Assembly (NCBI GenBank): GCA_964405335.1
Contig: CAYONP010000048.1
Coordinates: 1-42,850, forward strand
DNA from: CAYONP01 sp964405335
GTDB lineage: Bacteria > Armatimonadota > UBA10988
Direction of reading: 5' to 3'
Length of the DNA stretch: 42,850 nt
Shown here: positions 15,492-24,155 of the stretch, piece after piece
How positions within the stretch are numbered: the stretch's first letter is position 1
Layout of the letters: every line of letters begins with the position of its first letter
Made by a program: the position numbers and the translations under genes
Notes under the pieces: model-generated
Seen by the model: the letters and a program-made list of their open reading frames with translations, nothing else
The model's database searches: none
What the model was told of the DNA's origin: nothing

Positions 15492-16217
15492 ATGAGCCTG
15501 GCCGACCGCCTGCGCCGACGCTTGCTGCGCCTGCTCTTGCCCGAGCCGCCCGGCGTGGTGCGTAGCGAGCCGTCGCGCATCGCCTCGCTGCACGATGAGC
15601 CGCACCCGCCGAGCGAGCGGCTGCTCGAAGTCGCCCTGGCCGCCTGCGCCGCGGCGCGGGGCATCGACCTCGGCCACCTGGCCGGCCGCGGGCCCGACGG
15701 ACCGCTCTACCTCAACCTCTGGCCGGGCGAGCATTACCGCCTGCTCGCCGGCCTGGTGCGGGTGACCCGGTCACGCACGGTGGTTGAGATCGGCACCGGC
15801 GCCGGCTGGTCGGCGCTGGCCATGCTGACCGAGCTGCCCGCCGACGGCCGGCTGGTCACCTTCGATCTGGTCGATTGGCGTGCCTATCCCGGCGGCGCCC
15901 TGCGCGAGAGCGACTTCGCCGACGGGCGGCTGCGGCAGGAGCTCGGCGACCTGAGCGAGCCGGCGCGGCTGGCGGCCCAGGCCGACCTGATCCAATCCGC
16001 CGAGTTGCTGGTCGTCGACGGGCCGAAGGATGGGCGGTTCGAGCCGGCCTTCGTCTCTGCGCTCGAGCGGCTCGGCCTGCCCCGCGCGCCGCTGGTCCTG
16101 TTCGACGACACTCGGTTCATGACCATGCTCGGGCTGTGGCGCTCGTTGCGTCACCCGAAGCTCGATCTGACCTCGTTCGGCCACTGGTCGGGCAGCGGGC
16201 TGGTCGACTGGTGCTGA
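15492..16217 (+). CDS. Class I SAM-dependent methyltransferase
   Basis: A 241-residue cytosolic methyltransferase. Motif I is VVEIGTGAGWSALAM (about 98-112), followed by GRLVTFDLVDW at the end of strand 2, ELLVVDGPKDGRFEPAF (motif like those of O-methyltransferase family 24) and LVLFDDTRFMTMLGLWRSL. These are the features of small-molecule or sugar-related methyltransferases with an acidic site after strand 4. The substrate is unknown. The ATG has GGAG six bases upstream. It is divergent from the TIM-barrel gene, with 88 bases between the starts, and is followed after 45 bases by the pectate lyase-like gene in the same direction. Confidence 0.85.
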   Translation: MSLADRLRRRLLRLLLPEPPGVVRSEPSRIASLHDEPHPPSERLLEVALAACAAARGIDLGHLAGRGPDGPLYLNLWPGEHYRLLAGLVRVTRSRTVVEIGTGAGWSALAMLTELPADGRLVTFDLVDWRAYPGGALRESDFADGRLRQELGDLSEPARLAAQADLIQSAELLVVDGPKDGRFEPAFVSALERLGLPRAPLVLFDDTRFMTMLGLWRSLRHPKLDLTSFGHWSGSGLVDWC

Positions 16218-16262
16218 AGGACGGCCCGCCGGCCGCGCGAATCGGGCCCGACGGAGCGAACC

Positions 16263-17666
16263 GTGCGCACCCTCATCGCCCTCGTCGTCCTCGCCCAGGC
16301 CGTCGCCGCGCAGACCGCCGGCGAGGCCAAGGCCGCCGCCGATCGCGCCTTCGGCTACTTTCGCGAGACCATCGCCTGCCGCGGCGGATACCTCTGGAGC
16401 TACCGCGAGGACCTCACCGAACGCCGTGGCGAGGGCGACGCCGCCGAAACCACCATCTGGGTCCAGAAGCCCGGCACGCCGGCGGTCGGCCTGGTCTACC
16501 TGCGCATGTACGACGTCACCGGCGACGCGGCCTATCTCGACGCGGCGACCGAGACGGGACTGGCGCTGGCCTGGGGGCAGCTCGCCTCGGGCGGCTGGGA
16601 CTACCGGATCGAGTTCGGCGAGGCGGCCGCCGGGTGGTACTACCGTCGCAACCTTGACGCGGGCGACGGCGAGCGTGGCCGGCGACGCAACACCTCGACC
16701 CTCGACGACGACAACACGCAGCTCGCGCTCCGCTTCCTGATGGAGCTCGACCAGCGGCTCGAGTTCGCCGAGACCACCATCCACCGCGCCGCGCAATACG
16801 GTCTCGACGCGCTGCTCGCGGCGCAGTATCCCAACGGCGCCTGGCCGCAGCGGTTCGACGGCCCGGCGGCGCAGCATCCGGTGCTGCCGGCCAGCTATCC
16901 CGACGAGTGGCCGCGTGAGTTTCCCGGCACCGACTACTCGCGCTTCTACACGCTCAACGACAACACGCTGCGCGACTGCATCGAGACCTGCTTCCTGGCC
17001 CACGAGGTCTACGGTGACGAGCGCTTCCGGGCGGCGGCGCTGCGCGGCGGGGAGTTCATCCTACTGGCCCAGATGCCCGAACCGCAGCCGGCCTGGGCGC
17101 AGCAGTACGATTTCGCCATGCACCCGGTCTGGGCGCGGCGGTTTGAGCCGCCGGCGGTGACCGGCAATGAGAGCTGCGGCGTGATGCGCCTGCTGATTGA
17201 CCTGTGGCTGCGGACCGGCGACGCGAAGTGGATCGCCCCCCTGCCGGCGGCGATGCGCTGGTTCGGCGAGAGCCAGATCGAGCCGAACCGCTGGGCCCGT
17301 TTCTATGAGTTGCGCACCAACCGGCCGCTCTACTTTGTCGCCGGCACCTATGAGCTGACGTACGACGGCGGCAATGTGCCGACCCACTACTCGTTCTCGG
17401 GTGACTATGCCAGCTCGACGCTGCGCTACTGCGAGCAGACGCTCGAGCGCGGCCGCGAGGCGATCCTCGCCGAACGCGAACAGGTCCGGTCAACCGACTG
17501 GTGGCGCCGCCGCGCCGACGAACTGGCACCGCGCGTGGTCGAGACCATCGCCGCGCTCGATCAGCAGGGCCGCTGGCTGGCCGACGGCCGCGTCGACGTC
17601 GCGCAGTTCAACCGCAACCTGAGCCTGCTGATCGACTACCTCGAGGCACGCGGCCTGGGCGAGTGA
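16263..17666 (+). CDS. Secreted pectate lyase-like protein (PL10-like)
   Basis: A 467-residue protein with signal peptide MRTLIALVVLAQAVAAQ. The remainder has the alpha/alpha-barrel character of PL10 pectate lyases: GGYLWSYREDLTERRGEG (early), TTIWVQKPGTPAVGLVYLRM, STLDDDNTQLALRFLMELD, AQYPNGAWPQRFDGPA, FYTLNDNTLRDCIETCFLAH, LAQMPEPQPAWAQQYD, and WARFYELRTNRPLYFVAGTY near residue 340. This last motif is typical of the family and usually reads RFYDLxTxRPxF. It would cleave polygalacturonate by beta-elimination outside the cytosol. The sequence is at the divergent edge of the family, so activity on pectin is likely but not certain. GTG start with GGAG seven bases upstream. Confidence 0.82.
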   Translation: MRTLIALVVLAQAVAAQTAGEAKAAADRAFGYFRETIACRGGYLWSYREDLTERRGEGDAAETTIWVQKPGTPAVGLVYLRMYDVTGDAAYLDAATETGLALAWGQLASGGWDYRIEFGEAAAGWYYRRNLDAGDGERGRRRNTSTLDDDNTQLALRFLMELDQRLEFAETTIHRAAQYGLDALLAAQYPNGAWPQRFDGPAAQHPVLPASYPDEWPREFPGTDYSRFYTLNDNTLRDCIETCFLAHEVYGDERFRAAALRGGEFILLAQMPEPQPAWAQQYDFAMHPVWARRFEPPAVTGNESCGVMRLLIDLWLRTGDAKWIAPLPAAMRWFGESQIEPNRWARFYELRTNRPLYFVAGTYELTYDGGNVPTHYSFSGDYASSTLRYCEQTLERGREAILAEREQVRSTDWWRRRADELAPRVVETIAALDQQGRWLADGRVDVAQFNRNLSLLIDYLEARGLGE

Positions 17667-17683
17667 TCCCCGCCGGCAACGGA

Positions 17684-17830
17684 CGGACCGCCGGCGTCCC
17701 CGCCGGCATCGGCCCGTTCGGCGAACGGGCCCTACCCGTCCCGCCGGCACGCCACGGACCGCCGGCGTCCCCGCCGGCATCGGCCCGTTCGGCGACCGGG
17801 CCCTACCGTGGCGGGCACAGCCCGCCCTAC
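17684..17830 (-). repeat. GTAG-headed palindromic repeats, tandem
   Basis: Two 53-base copies (17684-17736 and 17755-17807, period 71) differ by one base in the palindrome GGCCCGTTCGGCGAACGGGC. On the minus strand each starts GGTAGGGCCCG and is followed by a second hairpin (GCCGGCGGGGACGCCGGC). A third, shorter hairpin lies at 17809-17830 (arms GGCGGGC/GCCCGCC plus CTAC). Its GTAG provides the TAG stop codon of the methyltransferase at 17827. All have the REP layout of GTAG next to a stem. Confidence 0.78.
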
Positions 17831-18822
17831 TTGGTGGCGACGATCAGTGGCGACGGCCCCGGGTTGTCGACCGTCTCGACGCGCTGGAACCCCGCCGCGT
17901 CGAGCCAGGCCTGGTACTCGCTCATGGTGAAGCAGTCGCCGTCGCTGGTGTGGACCAGCATGTTGACCGCGAAGAGCAGCGGGAAGGTCGCCTCGCGCCG
18001 CTCTTCGTCGGGAATCATGTCGCCGATGACGAGCTTGCCGCCGGGCTTCAGCGCGCGGGCCGTCTTGTCGATCAGCCGCCGGCTCCACTCGGCGCCCTCG
18101 CTGTGGCAGATGTGGCCGAACAGGGCGACGTCGAACTCGGCGCGGCCGAAATCCAGTTCGCGGATGCTCCCCGCCCGGTACTCGTACCGGTCGGCACAGC
18201 CGAACCGCTCGGCGAACTGACGGGTCACCCGCAGCACCGACTCGTAGTCGACCGCCACGGTGGTCGCGCTCGCGTCGCGCTCCATGAACGGCAGGCTCCA
18301 GGCGGCCGCGCCGGCGGCGACATCGAGGATGCGCAGGCCCGACCGGCCGTTGCCGGCGCCGAGGTACTCGGCCGCGGCGCAGCCCTGCGGGTAGGAGTTG
18401 CAGAAGATCGCCGGCACCAGCTCGGTGAAGAACTCCTCGCCCGGCGCCTGCTCGTCCAGCGCCATCGCCGGCTCGCCGCTGCGGACCACCTCGGTCAGCC
18501 GACCGAAGCGCTCCCACAGCAAGTCGACATGCTGGATCAGCGGCCCGAGGTAGCTCGGCTTGCCCTGGACCAGGAACTTGGCCGCGTCGGGCGCGTTGGC
18601 GTAGCGGCCGTTCTCCTTGACCAGCAGCCCCAGCCCGGCCAGGGCATCGGCGATGATACGCACACCACGCGGCGAGGCGCCGGTGGCCGCGACCAGCTCG
18701 TCGAGCGTGCCGGCGCCCCGGTCAAGGGCGGTGAACAGGCCGATGTCGATGGCCGCGGTCAGGCTGCGCTGGGGCACGAACGCCCAGCCGAACTGCATGA
18801 TGCGCTCGGGCGTGATGGACAT
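17827..18822 (-). CDS. O-methyltransferase, acetylserotonin/hydroxyneurosporene type
   Basis: A 331-residue methyltransferase with an N-terminal winged-helix dimerisation domain (about 10-90: AAIDIGLFTALDRGAGTLDE, IADALAGLGLLVKENGRY). A C-terminal Rossmann domain follows: ILDVAAGAAAW (165-175, motif I, less glycine-rich than usual), TTVAVDYES, RAGSIRELDFG and FDVALFGHICHSEG, then KPGGKLVIGDMIPDEE. This layout is that of the O-methyltransferase family 2, which often modifies secondary metabolites, quinones or carotenoids. GGAGG is six bases before the ATG. The last codon runs into a REP-like element that supplies the stop. Substrate unknown; there is no biosynthetic cluster around it. Confidence 0.88.
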   Translation of the reverse strand: MSITPERIMQFGWAFVPQRSLTAAIDIGLFTALDRGAGTLDELVAATGASPRGVRIIADALAGLGLLVKENGRYANAPDAAKFLVQGKPSYLGPLIQHVDLLWERFGRLTEVVRSGEPAMALDEQAPGEEFFTELVPAIFCNSYPQGCAAAEYLGAGNGRSGLRILDVAAGAAAWSLPFMERDASATTVAVDYESVLRVTRQFAERFGCADRYEYRAGSIRELDFGRAEFDVALFGHICHSEGAEWSRRLIDKTARALKPGGKLVIGDMIPDEERREATFPLLFAVNMLVHTSDGDCFTMSEYQAWLDAAGFQRVETVDNPGPSPLIVATK

Positions 18823-18918
18823 TTACACCCTCCAGGTTGGATTTTGCGGCTGGGACGCGGATTGGGCAAGGGCGGGGTGTGTCTGGCCTCTGCTCGCGAC
18901 GTCGGCGGACCGGCGGCG

Positions 18919-20799
18919 TCACGGCTGCACCGGCACCGTGTGCTCGACGGTGACGGTCTGCTCGCCGTCGCTGACGTCGACGGCAAAACGGTAGTCGCCG
19001 GGCCGGGTCATGCCGGTGACTGGGCAGCGCTCGTTGTCCGGCGTCTCGAGCACGGCCCGCGCGCCGGGCGGCTGGGCAAGCAGTCGCCAGGTGAAGCGCA
19101 CCGGGTCTCCCTCGAGGTCGAACGCGCCGGCGCGGAGGATGGTACGGCCGTTGTCGGCCCGCGGCTGGACCGGATTGCGGTTGTGCACGTCCATCGGCTG
19201 CGGCGGCTGGTTGCCGGCGAAGACCCGGGCCAGGAGCCGACGCGTCACGGAGTGTTCGGCGTCGGAGACCGTGACCGCGAAGACGTAGTCGCCGGCTCGG
19301 TCGAGGCCGGTCACCGGGGTGCTCGCCGCCGCGGGCTCGGCCAGGCGCGGAGCAGCACCCGCCGGCGCCGAAACCAGCGACCAGCGATACGCAAGCTGCT
19401 CGCCGTCCGGATCGGTGGCGGTCGCCTCGAGCCGAAGCGCTGCCGCGGGTGTGGTCAGGTAGGCCGGCTGCGGCCGCCAGACGGTGACCATCGGCGGTAG
19501 GTTCGCCTCGCCTCGCGGGTAGATGGTGACCACCGCATCGGCCGGCACGGCCACCTCGAGGCGGGCGTCGCGCGCGACGAGGCGCGGTCCCAACTCTTCG
19601 GACGGCCGCTGGCCGACCGCCTGCGACAGACCATACCGGCCGGGCGGCAGCGCCAGCCGGGCGCGCTGTTCGGCGGCGCCGCCGATGAGCACGACCGTCG
19701 GCCGGCCGCCATGTTCGAAGGCCAGCGCTCGAACGGCCGGATCGCTGCTCGAGCACCCGATGCGCACGGCGCCCGGCCGGACGTGTCGGATGAGCTGCCC
19801 GAACCGCCAGTACCAGTCGCCGACCTTGATCGTCTCGGACGAGGCGCCGCCGATGGCGGCGCGGTAGTCCGGCGTGCACAGGCCGTAGACTTCCCAGACC
19901 GAGGTGCCGCCGATGGTCAGGTCGGCGTAGAGGTGGTCGATGGTCAACTGCATGAACTCGGTCTGCGCCGTCGGCAGGCCGCGCTCGGCGGCCAGCTCGC
20001 GCAGGCGCGCCATGGCGACCTGGTTGTCCCGGCTGTACCAGTGGTACGAGATCAGACCGATGTGCGGCCAGAGGTCGTCGCGGCCGCGGATCGACTCGAT
20101 GTACCGCACCGCCTCGTGCGCGTTGACCGACTCGGGGAACTGGATTCGGGTCGGCAGCCCGAGCGCCCCGAAGCGCGCCGCCACGGCGGGAATCAAGCGA
20201 GCCACGACCTCGGTGGTGAACGCGTTCTCGTACCCCGCCTCGTTGCAGATGGCGAACCAGCCGGCGGTTAGGCCGTGCCGCTCGCGCAGGTGGAGCAGCA
20301 GCGCGCCGGCCCACTCGGCATACTCCTCGGGGTCGTCAATCAGCCAAGGTGGCGCCGCGCCGCTGCTCCCGTCGCGGAAGAACGAGGGACTGACATAGAA
20401 GTCGAAGGACTCGCCCCGCGCCTCGACGGCCTGCTTCCAGGGCAGCAGCCAGTCGGTCGCGCGCTGGTCGATCCTCGCGGTGTTGAACGCCGGCCAGTGG
20501 ATCTGATGCGGGTCGTCGTTGTCGTTGAGCCACTCCCAGCTCCGGCCCTGCTGGCCGTTGCCGGCGACGCCCTCGAACCGGAGGCGGTTGAGGCCCAGGT
20601 CGTCCACCGCGCGCTGGAGCGTGATCTCGCGCAGCAGCGGCGCGGCGGGCAGCCAGGGCGTGGTCTTGCCCCAGGCCAGGATGGTCTGGTGGCGCGTCGC
20701 GGGGTCGATGGTGAGCTCGACCGCGGCGGGCTCGGCGGGGACGCGCGTGCAGGCGGCGAGGAAGACCAGAGCCGCCACCAGTGCACGTATTGAGTTCAT
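18919..20799 (-). CDS. GH30-like glycoside hydrolase lipoprotein with two PKD-like domains
   Basis: A 626-residue predicted lipoprotein (lipobox LAAC, Cys17). Residues 27-410 resemble clan GH-A enzymes of the GH30 kind: an early PATRHQTILAWGKTTPW strand, GLNRLRFEGVAG, NDPH-like NDNDDPHQIHWPAFNTARI, acid/base candidate Glu187 in AICNEAGYE, SYHWYSRD, and nucleophile candidate Glu281 in TAQTEFMQL. A beta-sandwich follows to about 420. Two Ig/PKD-like domains follow (about 428-520 and 522-626), each with DPDGEQLAYRWSL or DLEGDPVRFTWRL. Such enzymes act on xylan or glucosylceramide-like glycosides at the cell surface. The ATG at 20799 was chosen because the lipoprotein signal starts there. Confidence 0.82.
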   Translation of the reverse strand: MNSIRALVAALVFLAACTRVPAEPAAVELTIDPATRHQTILAWGKTTPWLPAAPLLREITLQRAVDDLGLNRLRFEGVAGNGQQGRSWEWLNDNDDPHQIHWPAFNTARIDQRATDWLLPWKQAVEARGESFDFYVSPSFFRDGSSGAAPPWLIDDPEEYAEWAGALLLHLRERHGLTAGWFAICNEAGYENAFTTEVVARLIPAVAARFGALGLPTRIQFPESVNAHEAVRYIESIRGRDDLWPHIGLISYHWYSRDNQVAMARLRELAAERGLPTAQTEFMQLTIDHLYADLTIGGTSVWEVYGLCTPDYRAAIGGASSETIKVGDWYWRFGQLIRHVRPGAVRIGCSSSDPAVRALAFEHGGRPTVVLIGGAAEQRARLALPPGRYGLSQAVGQRPSEELGPRLVARDARLEVAVPADAVVTIYPRGEANLPPMVTVWRPQPAYLTTPAAALRLEATATDPDGEQLAYRWSLVSAPAGAAPRLAEPAAASTPVTGLDRAGDYVFAVTVSDAEHSVTRRLLARVFAGNQPPQPMDVHNRNPVQPRADNGRTILRAGAFDLEGDPVRFTWRLLAQPPGARAVLETPDNERCPVTGMTRPGDYRFAVDVSDGEQTVTVEHTVPVQP

Positions 20800-20855
20800 C
20801 GTCGGCCTCGGCATGCCGCCGCTGCAGCGCGGCGGTGACTTGCCCCACGTCCGGT

Positions 20856-22220
20856 TCACGAAACCACGTCAGCCAGCAGATGCCGCACCGTCACGCGCCG
20901 GCTGCTGATGGCCTCGCCGATCTGCCACCGGCCGAGGTAGGTGTACTGCCGCCAGTCCTGCGCCGCGAGCAGGGTCTCATCGATGGCCGTGCTCGGCGGC
21001 GTGGCTGCACCGGCGCGTAGATTGGCCCACTGCGGGTTGGCTTCGCGGATGCGATCCAGCATGGCCTGATCGGGCACGACCAGGTTCACCTCGACCGCGA
21101 TCTCGCCGCTGCGCGGTGGCGGAAAGACCGGAAACAGGCCACTGCACGCCTGCACCAGCTCGTGCCAGGTGCCGGTGCTGAAACTGAACACCCGCAGCGA
21201 CGAAGACGGCCACGGCAGGCCCAGCACGCCGAGCGGCTTGAGCAGTTCCCAGACCTGGTTCAGGATGTCGTCGCGCTGGGCCGTCAGCGCCGTCGGTAGC
21301 TTGCCGATCGCTAGGCTGCGCAGCGTCTTGGCCTCGTTGTAGTTCTCGGAGAGCAGCTTTTTCAGGCCGCCGAACCGGTTGAACGGCGGCTGAAGCAGGC
21401 GGCGAAGCACTGCCTTGGCCTGCTGCCACTGGCTGGCGCAGGCCGCGCATAGGCCCCATTCGCAGTGGAAACGCGCCCGATTGCCCTTCGCTCCCAGCGG
21501 ACTCAGATGCTCCAGTGGCGGCGCGCCCAGGTTACGCAGGACGTTGCGAGTCACCTGCGTGCAGGACCGCGTCAGAGTGGTGGCGGACGGCTCGCCGCAG
21601 GCGATGCAACCAGCCGGAGGCGCCAGTTTGGGCGATGCCTCATCGAGCTGACGCAGGATGGTCCCGCCATGGAACTTCTCGCCGATTGGCACGCCACCCC
21701 CGCGGTTGTTCCAGCACCCCCAGAAGAACTCATAGTCCGCCTGCGAGGCCGGCGTCCAGGCGCCCGCGTGCCATTCGATCAGTTCGACCTGATCGTCCAG
21801 CGTGGTCGCGGGCGCCAGCGGCGGTGGCGGCGCCTGGTTCGGCGCAGTCGGCTCAGGCGGGGGCGGCAGGTCCTTCAGTCGTGCCGCCGCCGCGGCGGCG
21901 CGAGGATGGTCGGCCTGCAATTTCAGCACCCGCTCGTAGCAGACCTTGGCCTGATGCAGCTCGCCGGCGCGCTCGAGCACGACGGCCAGGTTGTAGGCCA
22001 CCAGCGCCGACGCGGGAGCAGACTCGGCGGCCGACTGGAGCTGCCCGACGGCGCCCGGCAGGTCACCCGCCTGCGCCAGCGCCACGCCCAGCCACAGGCG
22101 CGCCTCGACACCGCTCGGGGTGGCCTGACAGGCAGCTTGGAACACCTTGACCGCTTCTGCCGAGCGACCCTCGCGAAGGTGTTGGCGGCCGACGTCCAGA
22201 TCGGTCCGTGAATCCTCCAC
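20856..22220 (-). CDS. TPR protein with Cys-rich domain of unknown function
   Basis: A 454-residue protein from the GTG at 22220, chosen because GGGAG (22229-22233) lies eight bases upstream. The N-terminal 115 residues are TPR repeats (GRQHLREGRSAEAVKVFQAA, ARLWLGVALAQAGDLPGAVG, LVAYNLAVVLERAGELHQAK). A Pro-rich linker follows. The C-terminal domain has CIAC (about 205) and CEWGLCAAC (about 253-261), which could bind one zinc, then a beta-rich end (RVFSFSTGTWHELVQACSGL, EIAVEVNLVVPDQA). I recognise no family for the second part. It sits 56 bases upstream of the GH30-like gene in the same direction; a joint transcript is possible. Confidence 0.7.
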   Translation of the reverse strand: MEDSRTDLDVGRQHLREGRSAEAVKVFQAACQATPSGVEARLWLGVALAQAGDLPGAVGQLQSAAESAPASALVAYNLAVVLERAGELHQAKVCYERVLKLQADHPRAAAAAARLKDLPPPPEPTAPNQAPPPPLAPATTLDDQVELIEWHAGAWTPASQADYEFFWGCWNNRGGGVPIGEKFHGGTILRQLDEASPKLAPPAGCIACGEPSATTLTRSCTQVTRNVLRNLGAPPLEHLSPLGAKGNRARFHCEWGLCAACASQWQQAKAVLRRLLQPPFNRFGGLKKLLSENYNEAKTLRSLAIGKLPTALTAQRDDILNQVWELLKPLGVLGLPWPSSSLRVFSFSTGTWHELVQACSGLFPVFPPPRSGEIAVEVNLVVPDQAMLDRIREANPQWANLRAGAATPPSTAIDETLLAAQDWRQYTYLGRWQIGEAISSRRVTVRHLLADVVS

Positions 22221-22375
22221 CGCCGGCACTCCCAAACGCCGCTGACGGGGATTGGCACCGCTGGCCGACATCCCTCCGGTCCGCGGCCGACCCGATCGCA
22301 GCGAGCTGGAGGAATCGCCCGGCAGTGCCGCCAAACCTCACCACGATCGCGACGTAAGCGGAAGGGAGTGAGACG

Positions 22376-23548
22376 GTGGGGAAGACCATCAACGTCGGCC
22401 TGATCGGCTACAAGTTCATGGGCAAGGCCCACTCGAACGCCTACCGGCAAGTCGGGCCGATGATGCAGCCCGAGGCGATGCCGGGGATGAAGGTGCTCTG
22501 CGGGCGCAACGAAGCGGGCGTCTCGGCCGCCGCCGCGCAGATGGGCTGGGATGAGTACGAGACCGACTGGCGCAAGCTGGTCCGCCGCGACGACATCGAC
22601 CTGGTCGATATCTGCACGCCGAGCGGGCCGAGCCACACCGAGATCGCCCTCGAGGCGGCCGCGGCGGGCAAGCACATCTTCTGCGAGAAGCCCCTGGCCG
22701 CCAGCCTGGTCGACGCCCGGGCGATGCTCGACGCCGCCGAGCGCGCCGGCGTCAAGCACATGGTCAACTTCAACTACCGCCGCTGCCCGGCGGTGGCGCT
22801 GGCCAAGCAGATGATCGCCGAGGGACTGCTCGGCGAGATCTTCCACTGGCGCAGCGTCTACCTGCAGGACTGGATCATCGATCCCGAGTTCCCGCTGGTC
22901 TGGCGGCTCGACAAGTCGGTCGCCGGCAGCGGCCCGCTGGGCGACCTGGCGGCGCACAGCATCGACCTGGCGCACTTCCTGCTCGGCCCGATTGCCAAGG
23001 TCGTCGGGATGGAGCAGACGTTCATCGACGAGCGGCCGGTGGCCGAGGAGATGGGCGGCCTGCAGGCGACCGGCGGGACAGCTCGGGCCAAGGTCACCGT
23101 CGAGGACGCGGTGGCCTTTCTGGCGCGGTTCGAGAGCGGCGTCTTCGGCACCTTCGAGGCGACCCGTTTCGCCGCCGGGCGGAAGAACCACAACCGGTTC
23201 GAGGTCAACGGCAGCCGGGGCAGTCTGGTCTGGTGCATGGAGACGATGAACGAGCTCGAGTACTACTCGCGCGAGGACGAGCGCAGTCCGGTCGGCGGCC
23301 TGGCCGGCTTCCGGCTGATTCAGGCGACCGACGGCTCGCACCCGTACATGGGCAGTTGGTGGCCGCCGGCGCACATCATCGGCTATGAGCACGGCTTCAC
23401 CCACGGGGTCTACGACCTGCTCAACGCGATTGCCGGCGACACGCCGATCACGCCCGACTTCCGCGACGGCGCGCGCTGCCAGGCGGTGCTCGAGGCGGTC
23501 ACCCAGTCGATCGACGGCGGCGGCTGGACGGCGGTCGAGGCGGTCTAG
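22376..23548 (+). CDS. Gfo/Idh/MocA family sugar oxidoreductase
   Basis: A 390-residue NAD(P)-dependent dehydrogenase. The Rossmann domain starts at once: INVGLIGYKFMGKAHSNAY (4-22), DLVDICTPSGPSHTEIALEA, then the family signature AGKHIFCEKPLA with the catalytic Lys of the EKP motif. The C-terminal substrate domain shows VNFNYRRCPAVALAKQMI, GDLAAHSIDLAHFLLG (Asp and His probably catalytic) and FEATRFAAGRKNHNRFEVNG. Members oxidise sugars or inositol-like substrates. The usual partner is a xylose-isomerase-like protein such as the one at 14600, suggesting a common sugar pathway. The GTG start has GGGAG about seven bases upstream. Confidence 0.95.
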   Translation: MGKTINVGLIGYKFMGKAHSNAYRQVGPMMQPEAMPGMKVLCGRNEAGVSAAAAQMGWDEYETDWRKLVRRDDIDLVDICTPSGPSHTEIALEAAAAGKHIFCEKPLAASLVDARAMLDAAERAGVKHMVNFNYRRCPAVALAKQMIAEGLLGEIFHWRSVYLQDWIIDPEFPLVWRLDKSVAGSGPLGDLAAHSIDLAHFLLGPIAKVVGMEQTFIDERPVAEEMGGLQATGGTARAKVTVEDAVAFLARFESGVFGTFEATRFAAGRKNHNRFEVNGSRGSLVWCMETMNELEYYSREDERSPVGGLAGFRLIQATDGSHPYMGSWWPPAHIIGYEHGFTHGVYDLLNAIAGDTPITPDFRDGARCQAVLEAVTQSIDGGGWTAVEAV

Positions 23549-23603
23549 GCGCGGCGGGGAACCGGGTAACAGCAACCCGCGTTGAGGCGGGCAGGATGCA
23601 CTC

Positions 23604-24155
23604 GTGGATGTTCTGTTCGAGGCCGACCAACGGGTTATCGCACTGCTCGCCCGGCGGGTCCGGGCGTGGCAGCAGCGGGCGGGGCTGAACCTGCACCCGG
23701 TGCTCTTCTTCGGCGCGGTGGCGCTCTACGTGGTGCTCTGGGCGGTGCTCTGCCGGCTCGAGCGCCAGCCGGAGCTGCTCTGGTATCTGGTCGGCGCGGG
23801 GTTCGGCACGGTCGGCGCCTGGCTGGCCGACAACGAGCCAATCGCCGAGCTCGAACCTGGCATCGCGCTGACCCACTTCGGGCTCGACAAGCGCTGGGCG
23901 CTGACCCGCCTGGTCTACCTCCCACTGGCCCTGTTCTTGATTGTCCCGATGCTCCTCGGCGGCAAGTACTCGGCCGTGTTCGTCGCACTCGCGCTGGTCG
24001 AGGTGGTGCTGTTCGGCATGATGGAGTACCTGCTGACCTTCCGGTTGATGGGCGAAGGTGAGCGGGTGGTGTTGGGGATGGTGCTGACGGAGGGGGAACC
24101 GGAACCGGCTGGTCAGCCCGACGAGCCCGCCTCGGCGGATGCTGATTCCGGTTGA
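23604..24155 (+). CDS. Small polytopic membrane protein of unknown function
   Basis: A 183-residue protein with about four transmembrane segments (near 33-52, 57-77, 104-121 and 124-147). A basic N-terminal helix (LLARRVRAWQQRAG) precedes them, and an acidic, probably disordered tail (EGEPEPAGQPDEPASADADS) follows. The segments are joined by short loops with DNEPIAELEPGIALTHFGLD. No family recognised. The GTG start follows AGGA. It begins 55 bases after the Gfo/Idh gene and may share its transcript. Its 3' end overlaps the convergent DUF3226 gene by 43 bases. Confidence 0.7.
   Translation: MDVLFEADQRVIALLARRVRAWQQRAGLNLHPVLFFGAVALYVVLWAVLCRLERQPELLWYLVGAGFGTVGAWLADNEPIAELEPGIALTHFGLDKRWALTRLVYLPLALFLIVPMLLGGKYSAVFVALALVEVVLFGMMEYLLTFRLMGEGERVVLGMVLTEGEPEPAGQPDEPASADADSG

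Noticed and set aside
14404..15664. Longer start for the TIM-barrel protein at 15664
   Set aside because: The extra 87 residues are Arg/Ser-rich, overlap the divergent methyltransferase, and GGAGG marks the start at 15403.
17827..18822. Secondary-metabolite cluster around the O-methyltransferase
   Set aside because: No synthase, adenylation domain, terpene cyclase or transporter is near.
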